A stretch of DNA of 64,000 nt from Neopestalotiopsis rosae (GCA_023078685.1 JALGAS010000004.1:5518001-5582000), one strand, 5' to 3'. Shown: positions 11,706-24,409, numbered from the stretch's first letter. The notes: generated by a model not told the origin, from the letters alone. Made by a program: numbers and translations.

Positions 11706-13422
11706 ATGAGCGCTTCACTCGCTGCCAACCAGATCTGCCGCGTCATCTTCGCCGTCGTTTCGATTCTCGTCTGTATCGTGCCTCTCTGTGTCCTCACTCG
11801 CCTGGGAGAGTTTGCGGCTACCGTCTTTGTCGCAGATGTCATCCTCCTCAACATCTTTACTCTCATCAACGCGTCCATCTGGCGCAACGATGACATTGAC
11901 ACGTGGTGGGATGGCTCGGGATACTGCGATCTACAGGTCTTTGTCCTGATCCCTCTAGAGTGCGTCTACGGCGCGTGCATTTTCGCCATCATGCGCAACC
12001 TCGCCCAGCGACTACGTCTCAAGCGGGCTACCGAGCTCACACTCAAGGAGCGCCAACGCCAAATGATCTACCAGGCTCTCATCATCTTTCCCGTTTCCCT
12101 CATCCAACTGGCCCTGACATGGTTCATGTTAAACAACCGCTATGTTGTCGGCACTCTTGTCGGCTGTGTAGGTCTCTACAATTACGACTGGATGACGGCG
12201 ATTGTTCTGGATATCCCACTTGCAATCTTCCCCTTGGCCACTGTGCCGTTTGCCTGTGAGTATCACCCGTCAAGCTACACCAAATTGGACACTGATCTGA
12301 CTTGTGAATCCTAGATTTAACCTGGAAACGCTTCCATGATATCTCCAAGACAACCCAGGAAGCACTGGTAGCCAATAATGAGGCCGCCCAGCGTGCCCAG
12401 CGGACCCGCCGACGACTGTACGGCATGGCACTGTCCATCATGGTCCCCTACTTTCCTCTACAAATGGCGTTCACTATTAACAATCTACTCAACACCTTTC
12501 GGAATTACATGCCGTATGATTACAATCTCATACATAACCGCCAGTACCCATATCCCTGGGACGCCATTCTCTTTTGGCCGTCGTATCTGGTGCCGTTTTC
12601 TGCCCTCAACCAGCCGTGGATTGGAATTCTTACGGCAATCCCCATTGTCTTATTCTTTGGCAAGAACCAAGAAGCCAAGTCAATGTACCAGAACGTTTTT
12701 GTTCGTGTTGGCTTGACCAAAGCGACGCCGACGACGACTGACAAGGGTAAGGAACTCGCAACTCGAAAGTAAGTCAGAGCCTTTTTCTCTCTCACCCACA
12801 AATATAGACAATCGTATAGACTGACCGATACTTTTCTCGCAGCACCGAAGTCACTCACAACGAGTCCGTCAACCTCCGAGACCTCCCCAGAATCAACCGC
12901 CAAATCGTCATGTCCTCGTCCGGCCCCTTTATCCCGCCCCGCCGCTCCTTTCACTCCCAGGCTGGACCCGAAATCCCTCCCCGCGGCTCATCCCTGCGCA
13001 GCTGGGTGCGCATCACCCCATTGCAGCGCATCGCCTCTTCGGTGCGGCTGCCCTCGGCTCTGTCGACACTGTTCAGCACACGCGGCAGCATCAGCAACGT
13101 CAGCGCCGTGTCTGGACCTTCTGTCACCGCTGGTAGCGGTGTTGGCGCTGCTACCCCTGTTATATCCTTGCCATTGTCGACTGTTGCCGGTGGTGGTGTC
13201 ATCTTTCCGTTTCCCGAGCCTCTGGGTCCTTCGGCCCGGCCTTCGGGAGAGGCGCCCAGTAGCAGTCGGCGCAGCCCGCCTAGCAGTATCTGGAATCACT
13301 TGTCGGCGCATCACCATACCGAGCGCGGTAGATCGGCGGCGGCCGAGGAGGAGCAGGGTGACGCCGTGGAGCACGTTGGTGGTGGTTTTGTCAGAGTGCG
13401 AGTCCGGAGTATGAATAAGTGA
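11706..13422 (+). CDS. STE3-type pheromone receptor (class D GPCR)
   Basis: A seven-helix receptor of the STE3 family, which in ascomycetes senses the lipopeptide a-type mating pheromone at the plasma membrane and signals through a G protein. Exons are 11706-12255, 12315-12768 and 12843-13422 (527 residues). The joins FA-YLTWKRFHD and TRK-to-NTEVTHNE use GTGAGT/CTAG and GTAAGT/GCAG. Family-like features are RVIFAVVSILV (helix 1), LINASIWRND and WDGSGYCDLQ before helix 3, a basic loop RLRLKRATE, the RRRLYGMALSIMVPYFPLQ helix and YPYPWDAILFWPS before helix 7. The cytoplasmic tail of about 200 residues is Ser/Pro/Arg-rich. ATG 11706 is chosen because hydrophobic helix 1 follows within ten codons; an upstream in-frame ATG at 11583 would add a polar leader. 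The paralogue (PRE1/PREA-like) cannot be fixed without alignment. Confidence 0.88.
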
Positions 13423-15005
13423 GGCACAAGACTGTATTTGGCTTGAACGACGTGTCGTGGGAAGAGATGTTTTTTTTTTTTTTTTTCTTTTGGTTTGTTC
13501 TTTGAAGCTATACGCTGTTTAATTCTCCTTCGTCCTTGTGAACTGGTAGGGAGGTGAGGCACAATCATTGTAGGATGATAAGGATTCAAGGGTGTTTTTC
13601 TCTCCCCCGCATGTGTACTGAAATTGACCGTGACACATTCAATGTAGAGACACATACCATATGCTGTAGGAAGTACATACGGAATACCAGGGGCAGAACA
13701 ACATAGAATCACTCATCCATATTCAGTAGGTTTGCCATAGACGCAGTTGGAGAGTTCTGCCAAATGCACTAGACTGAAAAGCTTCCTGTTCTTTTTCGGA
13801 CGGAAACTTGTTTCAGACGAATAATCTACCCGCGCTGCCCCGGCTACTGATTGTGCCACCTCTCCATACCTGCATACTTTCTTCACCAATGAAGCCACTC
13901 GTCAATCATTTTGTCCGCCTTGCAAATTCGAAAATGATAAATCAGTCGAAGGGCACTGTACAGTGAGACAAGAACGACAGGCACTGTCTACCAACTTGTA
14001 CATCATTAGTCTTGATTGGTAATTTTGTGTTAACAACCAAGTATGAGCATCACTCAGCAGATTGAGCGCGACACGTGGGTAGGTATGGATTTAATTCCTT
14101 CAAATTTCGTGTATTATAAGACAGACCAAACATCAGCTTTATCAAATGCCCGGATACACCTAAGCCAACAGGGAGGGGAAGATGTGAGCAAAGGAGGGAC
14201 CGTATGAAGAAAGTCTGGTCTTCGTCCTTAAAAGGACCAAAGATTGATTGCTTGGGTCTGAAACCCAAATTGCTCATGTACCGGCTGGGTTGGGCATATG
14301 GGATCGACTGAGAGGGGAATCTCTCAACTACCCTTCCTTCACCGAGGTCGTGACATGACACTCATCTTCGTCGCACAGGGGGAGGCCAGAGTGCTTTGAA
14401 GTTAGACTCGGGATTGTTATTGACGATCTCTATAGGTATCTCGAGAGCTTCGGATGATTCTCCAAGTTCGCTTTTGAGAGCTCTCACCCTCGTCCTGACT
14501 TTGAGACCTCCGCACCTTGTATAGGGCTATGTTGGAGTGAGAAGCAAAAGTGACCAGGGCTTTTAGGACGAGAAGACACGCTAAGTGGATCTGCCATGAT
14601 GATAGAGTTTTGCGCTATTGCTATAAGGGTGAGCTGCAAAGAAGAAATCAGGAGGGAATAAATGCAAGGCGGGGTTTGGATGGATAAGTCGAGACAAGAC
14701 TAGACGCCGAGCTGCCATTGGCTATAATGAAAAGAGGGACATCTGCAGCTGTACCAAGGCCCCTGGTGGTGTCGGTGTTAATGGATAAGCGAACACGCTG
14801 CGTGATCAGACTGGGCGCTACAATGCTGATGGATCCGGAGGAGGGGCTGGGTTTCCCGCTTGGTTTTTGCCGTCTGCTGATCCTAGCTCGGCGCTTCCAA
14901 TAATAATTTATAGCAGCACTGCTGCCTCCGTAACATAGTCTCATTTTTCAGCCTGCATGCCAACCCGCCGTTGCTAAGTGCTTATATCGGAATCTTAATT
15001 TCAAG
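13423..15005. other. Intergenic with long poly-T run
   Basis: An 18-base T-run lies at about 13469-13486, just after the receptor gene, fitting a 3' UTR. The remaining 1.5 kb has short overlapping frames only and shows no domain, tandem repeat or RNA gene. Confidence 0.45.
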
Positions 15006-16346
15006 ATGGCTGATCCTCTAAGCATCGGCGCCTCAGTGTTGGCAGTCGTCACAGCTGCCATACAGTCGTCGAAATCCCTTTGCGCAACAGTCAAACGCTA
15101 TAAAGAACGCGATAAGACCTTAAATAGGTTGCATGGAGAGCTTGAGGATCTGGTCAACATCCTAGATGCATTGCAAACAGCTGTTGATACTGAGGCTCAC
15201 ATATTAAAGCTTCTGGAGGGCCCTATAGCTCGATGCAATCATGTTTGCCATGATTTCCAGCTTGCCATGGAAAAATTTAAGGGCAAGTCGAAGCTCGGGC
15301 TCATAGATTGGGCAAAGATGGAATTCATGTCCAGTGATATCAATGGTTTCATGGACGCACTCGCAGGATACAAAGCAACAATTGCAGTTGGTCTTGGCAC
15401 TATTACCATGTTTGTAACTCTCAGGGCTTATTGACAATCCTGCTGACAATCCGCTAGGCGGAACTCAAAGATCAACAACCAGGTTCTCGAGGAGTACAAT
15501 GAGATGATTCAGGATACAGCCTACAATCTAAACATTCACCTCCAGCGTATCGATGCAAGGCTGGAACAGTTATCAGTTGGCAGCAAGGCTAGCCTTAACA
15601 CAACCACAAATCTTCGGGACGAGAAAGATGTTACTCATCAATGCCTTCGGATTTGTGAACACGCCAAAGCTTATATCGAATCTATGCTAAACGAGCCGCC
15701 GTCTGTACTACATCAAGAAGCCTCGCTGCCCCAGAACTTCGGGAGAAGTCAATTTGAAGCTCAACTTCTGACAAGAAAGGTTTTTGACGAAAATCGAGGC
15801 AAACTTATCGAAACAATTGGCTGCCTTCAAGAGCGACTTCTTGCAATCGTTTCGAGCACGGGGCCTGAGCGTAGCCGTGAACGTTCACAGTTGCAAGAAG
15901 ACCTTGAGATTTCTAAACAATGTCTCGAAGTCTGCAACCAAGCCTCCAAGCAGGTTTCCAATCATAAAATTCACATCATTGGGGAGGTGGTGGCCGACGA
16001 CGATACAGACCAAGTAGTGGTAACCACGCTTGCTGACCTCTTTGATGTGAAGAAGGTCTTGGCCAAAAATAGATCGGCACAACTGGTCGGATCAATGACG
16101 GATGATGCACTCATCAAATTATCTGGAGACCGATACGGAAGCCGGTTCGGATCAGTAAACAGCAATCTGGGACGAGGCCAATTCGACATCGCTACCTCAC
16201 CATCTTCAGCCATTCTGAGAGAAAGCAACGCCGGACCGCAGAGCCACTATAAAAAAGGAGGCGCCCCTACGTCCACGGGGAGGCACACTGAGAGCCCGAT
16301 TCCCAATGAAATGAGGAAGCGTTCCAGCGGGTTCGACAATAACTGA
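15006..16346 (+). CDS. Fungal STAND N-terminal (PigL_N/Helo-like) domain protein
   Basis: Two exons, 15006-15409 and 15458-16346, encode 430 residues. The join turns TITM into TITMRNSKINNQ, the usual family sequence, using donor GTTTGT and acceptor CTAG. The N-terminus MADPLSIGASVLAVVTAAIQ is the hallmark of the helical domain found at the head of fungal STAND (NLR-like) proteins, Pfam PF17111, named Helo_like_N and also PigL_N as I recall. Further helices follow (LEDLVNILDAL, DINGFMDALAGYKATI, NEMIQDTAYNLNIHLQRID) and a repeated CLxxCxxA motif (CLRICEHAKAYI, CLEVCNQASKQV). No P-loop, NACHT/NB-ARC or repeats follow; the tail is polar and disordered. It is therefore a stand-alone version. Role unknown; related domains act in cell-death signalling, which is only a hint here. 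Confidence 0.8.
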
Positions 16347-17255
16347 TGACGGAACGCAAAGAGACTAATGCGCTCAATATTAGCAATGGCCTATACACAC
16401 AATTCTTCGCTTCTTTGGTGGCTCACTGCGGAGCTAAGCGTTCACACACACACACACATGCACACATATATATGTATCGCAAGCTATTGTACGTACAAAG
16501 AATATGTTACAATTGTTCTAGAAGCCATTACCTATTTGAAGCCTTTGATTGCTGTATATTAGGCTTTCGTAATTTCATCCAGTAACAGGTAAATCTTTCT
16601 TCCCAATATTGAAAGGGACACGGGAGGGCGGCCAGTAAGAGCTGGCGTTGCGCCGAATTTCCCGGAAAACGGTTGCATCTCTTGACAATCGGGGCTCTGA
16701 GGACTTACATAATGTATTTCCTCAAAAATACTTTGAGAATCAAATAGACCGCATAGTGATACAATAGTGGACACAAAATGGCAGCAGGACCAAAGAGTCA
16801 CCCTACGTATATCATGTCCGCGTCGGCAGAGCGTAAGAGCTCTTCGGGCCGAGCCAGGAACGTCGACAGGCGGGGAGGTGTCGAATCGGTTGAACACAAC
16901 AGTGCTCCCCCGCAGGACGATATACGATAACGGGCAATCAAGTCCGATATCATCTTATCGTAACCAGTGCTATATCTGTCTTTCCAACGTTTTCAGGCGA
17001 GTACAGCGACACGTGTGCGCGTTTGTATGGGTATACCCGTATGCATAAGGCTGTGCGACCCTCCTCGACCGCGAACTTGACCGGCCAATGGAGGAATGCT
17101 ATTCGATTGAGATACCGGAGTAGCAATGAGGAGAAATCTGCTCATGTACATTCTATGTGATAAGTTGTCGGACGCCAGATTGACTACCATGTTTCGCATT
17201 GTTCCGACTGAATATTCATCTATTCTGAATCGTTTGGCACAAAGTATACGCTATT
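16347..17255. repeat. Intergenic with CA/TA microsatellite
   Basis: A CA-dinucleotide tract followed by TA repeats lies at about 16441-16474. Nothing else is recognised between the STAND-N gene and the collagen-like gene. Confidence 0.6.
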
Positions 17256-18393
17256 ATGCCAGCTGTGAAATCTCCCCACGAAGCCTCGGAGTTATTCGCT
17301 GAAGAGATCGTGGTGAGACGAAGCACTGTTCCGCACTATGTGACCCTAACTATACCTCGAGTATCGACCACTGAATACACGACTGTATTTCTAGGATATA
17401 TAACCGCAGACACCTCTCCGCCAGCACAAGAGACTGAACTAACAACCTATGTCGCAACAAACGACTCAAATAAGCAACTCGAGACAGCACTTACTGTGTT
17501 CGGTGTCCTTTTTGGTATTTTGATTGTGCTGGTGACCTGGTGTCTTTGTACCAGGACCAGAAAGAATCCCGACGGGACATTGTGTGTTTGCTGTGTGGGA
17601 CCCAGAGGGCCTCGCGGTCGCCGAGGACGTCAAGGTGCCAGTGGCCGTGATGGACCGCAAGGGCCGCAAGGGCCGCAAGGACCACAGGGACCGCAGGGCA
17701 CGCAAGGTCCGCAGGGAACACAAGGTCCGCAAGGTCCGCAGGGAACGCAGGGAACACAAGGGACGCAAGGGTTGCAGGGATCACAAGGCAATCCCGGTAG
17801 GTGATACTCTTCAACTACCGTTCATAATTCCTGGACTTTTTGGGCAGAACGTTGTGTTTCAGGAATAGATTGCTTTCTGTAAAAGCTCAGAGCTCTCCTC
17901 TCCCAGCCTGTCTTTGAAATGGTTACTGATTTCACTACGTCAAAGGTCGTGATGGAAGAGACGGACGAGATGGAAAAGACGGGCGAGATGGACGAGATGG
18001 ACGGCCAGGTACTGATGGGCGGCCTGGGACTGACGGGCGGCCTGGAATCGATGGGCGGCCGGGCCCCCAAGGCAATCCGGGACCCGTTGGGTCTCATGGC
18101 CGACCCGGGATCGACGGCTCTCAAGGCCCACCAGGAGCCCCAGGGCAGACAGGTCAACAAGGTCCAGAGGGACCTCGTGGACCTCCTGGTCTACCATGTT
18201 TTGAGAGTCCAGCAGGTTCAGAGAGGCCGTTAGGCGGTGGCGGAAGATGTAACGCAGACGGTAAGAAAATTGTAGTCATAATGTGACCGGATATGTTTCG
18301 ATATTCCTTTGACGGCTGGGTTGCTTCGCCCTAGTTATTGCCGAAGGCAGTTGGAGCATCTCTGCACTGGATCGTACTGCCGTGTTGATGTGA
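17256..18393 (+). CDS. Membrane-anchored collagen-like protein
   Basis: Three exons, 17256-17796, 17946-18260 and 18335-18393, encode 304 residues. Residues 1-77 are Thr-rich and polar. A single hydrophobic helix ([18 protein letters not shown]) spans about 78-95, followed by a Cys/Arg segment ([12 protein letters not shown], then CVCC). From Gly115, 50 Gly-X-Y triplets run without a break: first GPR/GPQ/GTQ types, then GRD, GRP, GID and GPP types. The first intron (GTAGGT...AAAG) splits a Gly codon and keeps the triplet register exactly, which strongly supports the splice. After the collagen tract come [11 protein letters not shown] and a short tail with one Cys. There is no cleavable signal peptide. 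The role is probably at the cell surface, as for fungal collagen-like adhesion or shielding proteins, but positive charges after the helix argue for a cytosolic C-terminus. A missing 5' exon with a signal peptide would resolve this. Confidence 0.85.
17640..17796 (+). repeat. 9-base coding minisatellite (Gly-Pro/Thr-Gln)
   Basis: Units close to CAGGGACCG and CAAGGTCCG repeat in tandem and encode GPQ/GTQ triplets of the collagen-like protein. Antisense and shifted frames therefore give artificial Leu/Arg-rich open frames. Such arrays expand and contract readily, so the length may differ between strains. Confidence 0.8.
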
Positions 18394-19732
18394 TGCTTCA
18401 TGTATGCCATGAAGTCGCAGCACATCAGAATGGGAAAAGTGTGGGAGGATTTCTTTATGGCCTGCATTACAGGGCTTGGGCAATTGCGTTTGGAATGCAC
18501 CACACCAAGTGAGAGCTATGTAGTGCTTCTTCAAAATTCCATTCATTCAAGCTTCCTTCTTCTATTATCTTAAGTGACAAGAAGTATTTGTCGATAGAAT
18601 TGATACTTCCAAAAGCTATAGCAAAGCTGCCAGCTGCCTTGTTCTCCTAAATGCGTGGTGGATCGTTTCGTTGGTCGTAAGAATGGACATGTTCTCGATT
18701 TTGGTTGGTTGGGAGTATCGTTTCGTCATCTCTAACGGGTGTTTCAAGAACTGTCATATAATGGTAGGACATCCGTAATCGACACAGAAATGCACAATAC
18801 CTTTTCACAGAGAGCTAGCCTAAATATCCGGAATGATCATGATGCCGCACTGCATTTTGCTTGACATGATCACCATACATCGCGGAATCACGAAATGCCA
18901 GATGATGCAGAGCTGTCGGGTATCATGGCACATAAAAATGTAGTGAGCACGGGGCAGAAGACTATCAGAACCTTAATCTAGATGAAAGATTGAATGTTGC
19001 GGACGGAGATACATCAGCAACTACAACATGATGGTATTACTTTCGCGCACTCCAGGCTAGTTGATAATTATGACAACATTTGGACATTTCAAGGCATCCA
19101 CTCTATGTCGAAAGAGCTGTAAGAAACAACCAATTGTTTCTGTCTTCAAAGAAGAAGTACTAAGTACGTCATTTCATTCCCAATATCTATTCTCCCATAT
19201 GTTCTGGTTCTAGTGAGAGCATTCCTCCACAAGTGTGTAATATGAGAAACCGTATAATCTCAGACAGGTAAGCGGGCAATTGCTATATGCATGAGAAAAC
19301 CCAGGATCATGCTACCGTGAGATTTATGTCCATCTTTCCTTAAACAGATTGGACTGCAAGTGGGCGGTGCCAGCCATGGCTTGTTGAAAAACAATCCGTC
19401 ATTGTTCCTTATTGCAGTCCACAGCTGGGCGAAACTCATGCCTAGGGATCTTGATTCATGTGCACATTGCCTTGCATTTTAGTGGTATTTTCCTGTAATG
19501 GCGAAACCACATGGATGGAATAAAGCGTCAACCGCTAAAGTGGCGGGAAAGAATAAAAGAAATATGGTCGACGGTCTCTGCAAAGCCAATTCGAGCACTA
19601 CTCCCACGAGAGAGAAAACCAAGATCCGGCGTTTCATGGTCAGCACACGACTTCATATCAAATCAAACAATTAATACTTTTACGTATATGTCATAGCCTC
19701 GACATACGAATGTAGTTCATGCCCTGTTAAGT
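18394..19732. other. Intergenic between convergent genes
   Basis: The 1.3 kb between the collagen-like gene and the epoxide hydrolase stop codon holds only short AT-rich frames. No gene, tandem repeat or RNA is supported. Confidence 0.5.
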
Positions 19733-21027
19733 TCATGAAATGTACCCTGTCGAGCCCTTGACCACATTGTACGCGCCACCCTTCTTGCCAAACATCTCCC
19801 TGACGTCCTCGACTATCCAAGTCGGACGTTCCCACGCAGCAAAGTGGCCACCGTTCTCATGCTCCCTCTCAAAGACGGTCTCGCCTTGCGTCCGCACCCA
19901 GGTACTCGGCAGCACCATCAGGTCCATGGGGAAATGACTGAATCCAAGCTTGACCCCGGGCGACCAAGACTGCATCTTGGCATGATCAATCTTGTCAGGG
20001 CGCCCGTCAACATTGTGCACCGTCTCGTAGTAGATGCGCACGCTGGCCGCAGGGCCCGCGACGCTGAACCAGTAGATGGAGATCCAGGTGCAGATCTCGT
20101 CGTCGGTCCAGGGGTAAGCATCGGCCCAGTCGTGCAGCTTCTCGTAGATCCACGCCAGACACGCCACGGGGCTGTCGGCCAGCGCGTACCCGAGCGTCTG
20201 CGGCTTGGTCGATTGCTCCACGTTGTACCCGTACCCTTGCTTCATGAACCACTCGGAGCGCGCCCGGCCGTCGCGCTCCCGCTTGGTGTACGGCGTCACG
20301 GCGTGCTGCGCCGCCAGCACCGGGTTGGTCAGGAAGGACGGGGCGCTGCCCGTGTTCATGTTGAGGTGCGTGGCGCGGCAGTGTTGGGGGTACAGGTGCG
20401 CCAGACTGCGGGAGATGTGGCAGCCCCAGTCGCCTGCAGGGCGCGTTAGTTGAGAGTATACTGGGAAAAGCAAGAAGACGGTCACTTACCGCCCTGTGTC
20501 ACGTATTCATTATAGCCCAGTTTCAACATCAACTTGTTCATGGTCTCGGCATACTGCTCCGGCGCGAAACCCCGCTTCTTGGTACCCTGAGAAAAGCCAA
20601 AATTGGGCAGCGAGGGCGCTACGACGTGGAATGAGGGCGTGTTCACCCCATCGCCCTCGGTGAGCGGCCCTAGGATCTTGAGCACCTCCTCAAAGTGACC
20701 CGGCCAGCCGTGGATGAAGAGGAGCGGGATGGCATTCTCGACCCTGCTCTTTTGGTGGATGAAGTGAATGGCCAGCGGCTCAAAGCCACCGTCGCACTGA
20801 ATGTCGGTGACGAAATGAGGGTACTCGTTCAACCTGGCCTCTGCGGCGCGCCAGTCAAATGTGTCTTTCCAGTAGTTGGCGAGGCGCTTGACATCCTGGA
20901 GCGGCGCGCCCATCTCCCAGCCGGCCCCGTCGAGCTCATCGGGGAGATTGGCAAGAGAAAGACGATTCTTGAGATCATCCAAGCGGGACGATGGGACGGA
21001 TATGGTATAAGGCTTGATGTCCGCCAT
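19733..21027 (-). CDS. Epoxide hydrolase, microsomal (EHN) type
   Basis: Alpha/beta-hydrolase that opens epoxides to vicinal diols by way of a covalent ester on Asp. Exons are 21027-20490 and 20433-19733 (412 residues); the intron (GTAAGT...CTGCAG) falls inside the nucleophile motif and its removal makes TQGGDWG, strong support for the model. The N-terminal EHN domain occupies about residues 5-110 ([20 protein letters not shown], then [17 protein letters not shown]). The oxyanion-hole motif HGWPG is near 118, the nucleophile is Asp181 in GGDWG, and the catalytic His is about 376 in GGHFAAWE. The length is normal and no signal peptide is visible, although family members can associate with membranes. 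Possible roles are detoxification or epoxide tailoring in secondary metabolism; no partner synthase is adjacent. Confidence 0.93.
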
Positions 21028-22181
21028 CTTTCCCGGTGAGCGATTGCGCAGTGACTGGTCAATGACTATTATCTCAATTGTATAATGGCGTGGAATGAAG
21101 CCTTGAATGGAATTTACAATATTCTGGGTCTCAGAAAAACATCAAAGGTGGTACTGTCTTATAGACGTTTCAATTTGTTGTATTCATCATCAAGGGCATA
21201 GAGTATCATGGCAGCGTGTCCCTTGCATCATAGTATCAAGACAAGGTTACCTACCAGAGCACTGCATTTGTGTTGCCATGGGCGCGCATGACGTACATAA
21301 AAGGGCGTGCCTTTGACATGCGGGCGCACACACTTTGAGACTTGCAACAGGCACTTGGCGCCTAGCAAACAATTTTATAGGCTCTCAGTTCAGCGGCCAT
21401 CCAGGAACGTGGGGGTGTCGGCCCCCTGTACTCCGAATGCTCAAACCTAAACAGTAAAAGATAGACAATGGGACATGTTCTGGTCTGGGGATTATTTTTG
21501 CTTCACGCATATGATTATTGTTTTGGACTATACGAGATTACAAATCAAATTATTCTGCTACTCATCGTCAATCATGAATCGCACAGCAGGCAAGGCGAGT
21601 GCTGGAATTTCTGTCGAAGATGTCCGCTGGCAAATTCTTGGCTACGAAGTACCATCTGCGAGGCCTAGCCGCCTATGGCAGTACAAGTATTCGACTGCCA
21701 CGCTCACCACAGCTAGTGGGAATATGATGCGAGTTCCCCATAGACATTTTACATTTCTTAATTACTTCTCTTTGGCTTTGTTGTCATTGTCCATATGCGC
21801 ACCTGCAGTGATTCTTGCTTGACTGGCTGCCTATGTACCCGTCTTGATGGAAAGTGCGACCTTCATAAAGTGAGAGTACAATGAAGCTTTTGCAGCACCA
21901 TCAACATTGAGGGGAATCTCCCTTTCTTCATACATCAACACATTCACACGGTCGTGTTCTTGGAATCCTCGTCTTCTTGTTCCTGTTCCGATATCCACTA
22001 TTATCCTCATGTGGCTGTATTCTCGCCCCGGCACTAGACAGGGTGCGGTAAAGGCCACCCCAAGAAATACCGACCCCACAATCTTCCTTCACCATCCATA
22101 CCCTAGGCACCGGCCAAACTCAGTGCTGGCTGTTTTTATGCCACTTGAGTCTATACGTCGAAGTTGTTGATAATTCGTATC
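21028..22181. promoter_or_regulatory. Divergent intergenic region, no gene seen
   Basis: This 1.15 kb separates divergent start codons of the epoxide hydrolase and HET genes, so it should hold both promoters. Short frames such as 21475-21822 lack any recognisable feature. I see no defined regulatory site. Confidence 0.4.
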
Positions 22182-24409
22182 ATGCTGTGCGAGCCTTGTC
22201 AGTACGTATTGGGCGAGATCCAGAAGAACCCGTATGGCAATAGTACATTTCGCCACCATGCCTCATTCAGTGATTGGGAAAGGGCTGTGCAGCAGAAGTG
22301 TCTCCTTTGCCGGCGATTGCAGCAATATGAAATAAACACCGAAGATCATGCAAGCCTGATTGCGAAGACATCTTTTGAGAGTGATGAGCAAGATGTCGGT
22401 GTTGTATCGTTCACCATTCGCACCGACACTGAAGATTTCCCTGAGCTCGCAGGCAATTTCTGGTTACGTCCCATCAAGACTGAAGAAGGTTGGTGGTTGA
22501 AACCATAATAAGGCTTCCCCAGTTAGTACTAATGATCTTCTAGACCGCCTGACGTTTCCAGATTATGTGCCTACCAACATCGTTGGCTCGCCCCAGAGCA
22601 TGGCTCTTGCTCGTCACTGGGTCAGTGAATGTATAAAGCACCATTCTAGATGTAAACGCCCAGAAGTTGCCTCAAAGTCTACGTGGATCCCGGATCGGCT
22701 CATTTACATCGACGATGAGAATTCGCGTCTGAGACTCGTTCGTGGCGATGATGTGCCATCTGGTACTTCTTACACAACCTTGTCCCATAGCTGGGGTCAG
22801 GTCAAAGACAAGCTCGTACTAAACCAGTCGAACATCGAAGAGTGGTATGAACAATTGCCGTCATTGGAAAAGTGGAAGACATTTGTGGATGCAATAGAAG
22901 TCAGCCGGCAGCTACAGATTCGGTATATATGGATTGACTCGCTTTGCATCATACAGGACTCGAAGGAAGACTGGCAGATAGAGTGCCCCCAGATGTGCAA
23001 TATATACAAAAGGTCATATTGCAACATTGCAGCTACTTCTGCAATCAACGATACCGAGGGTTGCTTCTTCGAGAGAGACGTCGATATGAACCTACCATTG
23101 CGCTTGCACTTTGCTGCCGAGGGACATCAGCCCAAAGCTGTCGAAGATATTGTGGTCCTAGCTAAGGGGACCAGCGAAGATTCTCTACTTGGACTATACG
23201 ATCTTTGCGAACAACAGACCTGGATTAACGACATCACCGGCGCTCCTCTCAATTCTCGAGGTTGGGTGTTACAGGAGGTAAGAACCAGACTGTCAGTCAA
23301 GCTCATTGACTAATGGGAAACCGCAGCGTCAACTCTCCCCACGAGTGCTTAACTTCACCAAGACACAAATGTACTGGGAATGCGACGAGGTACAAGCCTC
23401 AGAGTCATATCCGTACGGGTTTCCAGAAGAGTCCTACGCGAACTTGAGGCGCAAGGCTATCAATCCCTTTTGTCTTTTGACTGTAGGACACGAGGAAGAG
23501 AATGGTCCAACTGATACTGCGATTAGCCCCTTGGTGAAAAGAGCATTCGCTGTTTGGGCCAGTGCAGTCTCAGCCTACACTGTTGGTAGTTCGGACCCCA
23601 GATTGAGTGACGGTTCACCTGGATTCAACAAGAACCTAACGAATCCGGCCGACAAATTGGTAGCCATCTCCGCGATCGCGCATGAGCTTGCACCCTACAT
23701 GAATTGCCGCTATCTGGCCGGTCACTGGGAAACTGATCTCGTGAAGCAGCTTGGTTGGACGGGCGCAAACGGCAGTGAGCGAATATCAACATATCGCGCA
23801 CCATCGTGGTCTTGGGCAAGCGTCGATGCACCGATTCACCTTTTGCACCCTCTCGATGAAGGACTCATGGGGAACTATTCCTTGGCAGAGGTTTTGAATG
23901 TCGAAGTGGAATTATTGACGGATGATCCGATGGGCCAGGTGACTTCAGGATCTTTGGCTTTGAGGTGCCTCCTGATTGAGCTGGAAGTTCAATGTCTCAT
24001 GACTTCACGTTATGGAGGTCGCGGAGAAGAAGAAGACCGTGAAACCATTTTGGTCAATGGCGAACGTACATGTCTGCATGTGCAGCTAGATGACGAGGAA
24101 TCACGACCATCAGTTCCCTGGACTGTGTATTGTGTTCCTATCAGTCTCCTTATCGATTGGGAGAGGACGCCCCTTGCTCCTTCAGGAGCAAGGTCCTTCG
24201 ATTTCCGATCGATTCTCTTGGAAAAAACCCAAGTTGAGGGAAGATATCACAGGGTTGGATTCCTAGGTGCTATGTTGGGGCATCATCTTACAATAGAAGA
24301 CTTTGCCAACGATCCAATACTTCGGGCAGTTGGGTCACTTGATTTGAGCAAAGAAAAAAATTTGTTTTCACCGAATACTGAGGGATTTCAGCAAATAGAA
24401 ATAATATAG
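22182..24409 (+). CDS. HET-domain protein (heterokaryon incompatibility type)
   Basis: HET domains are TIR-like modules in fungal non-self recognition and programmed cell death. Exons 22182-22488, 22544-23277 and 23327-24409 encode 707 residues. The first intron has a TACTAAT branch point; the second ends GCAG and joins LQE to RQLSPRV. HET motifs appear in order: YTTLSHSWG, then IRYIWIDSLCIIQDSKEDW with YKRSYCNIAATSA, then NSRGWVLQERQLSPRVL. Near the start, CEPCQYVL and CLLCRRL are paired cysteines common in this class. A PSWSWASVD motif lies in the C-terminal half. ATG 22182 is chosen because upstream in-frame codons are TTG only. No NACHT, WD40 or ankyrin region is attached, so it is a stand-alone HET protein whose partner is unknown. 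Confidence 0.9.

Noticed and set aside
17466..17814. Leu/Arg-rich minus-strand open frames with repeated patterns
   Set aside because: They are antisense readings of the Gly-X-Y coding repeat, not proteins.
19844..20449. A 201-codon plus-strand open frame
   Set aside because: It lies opposite the epoxide hydrolase exon, is Arg/Pro/Val-rich as expected of antisense GC-rich coding DNA, and has no motif.
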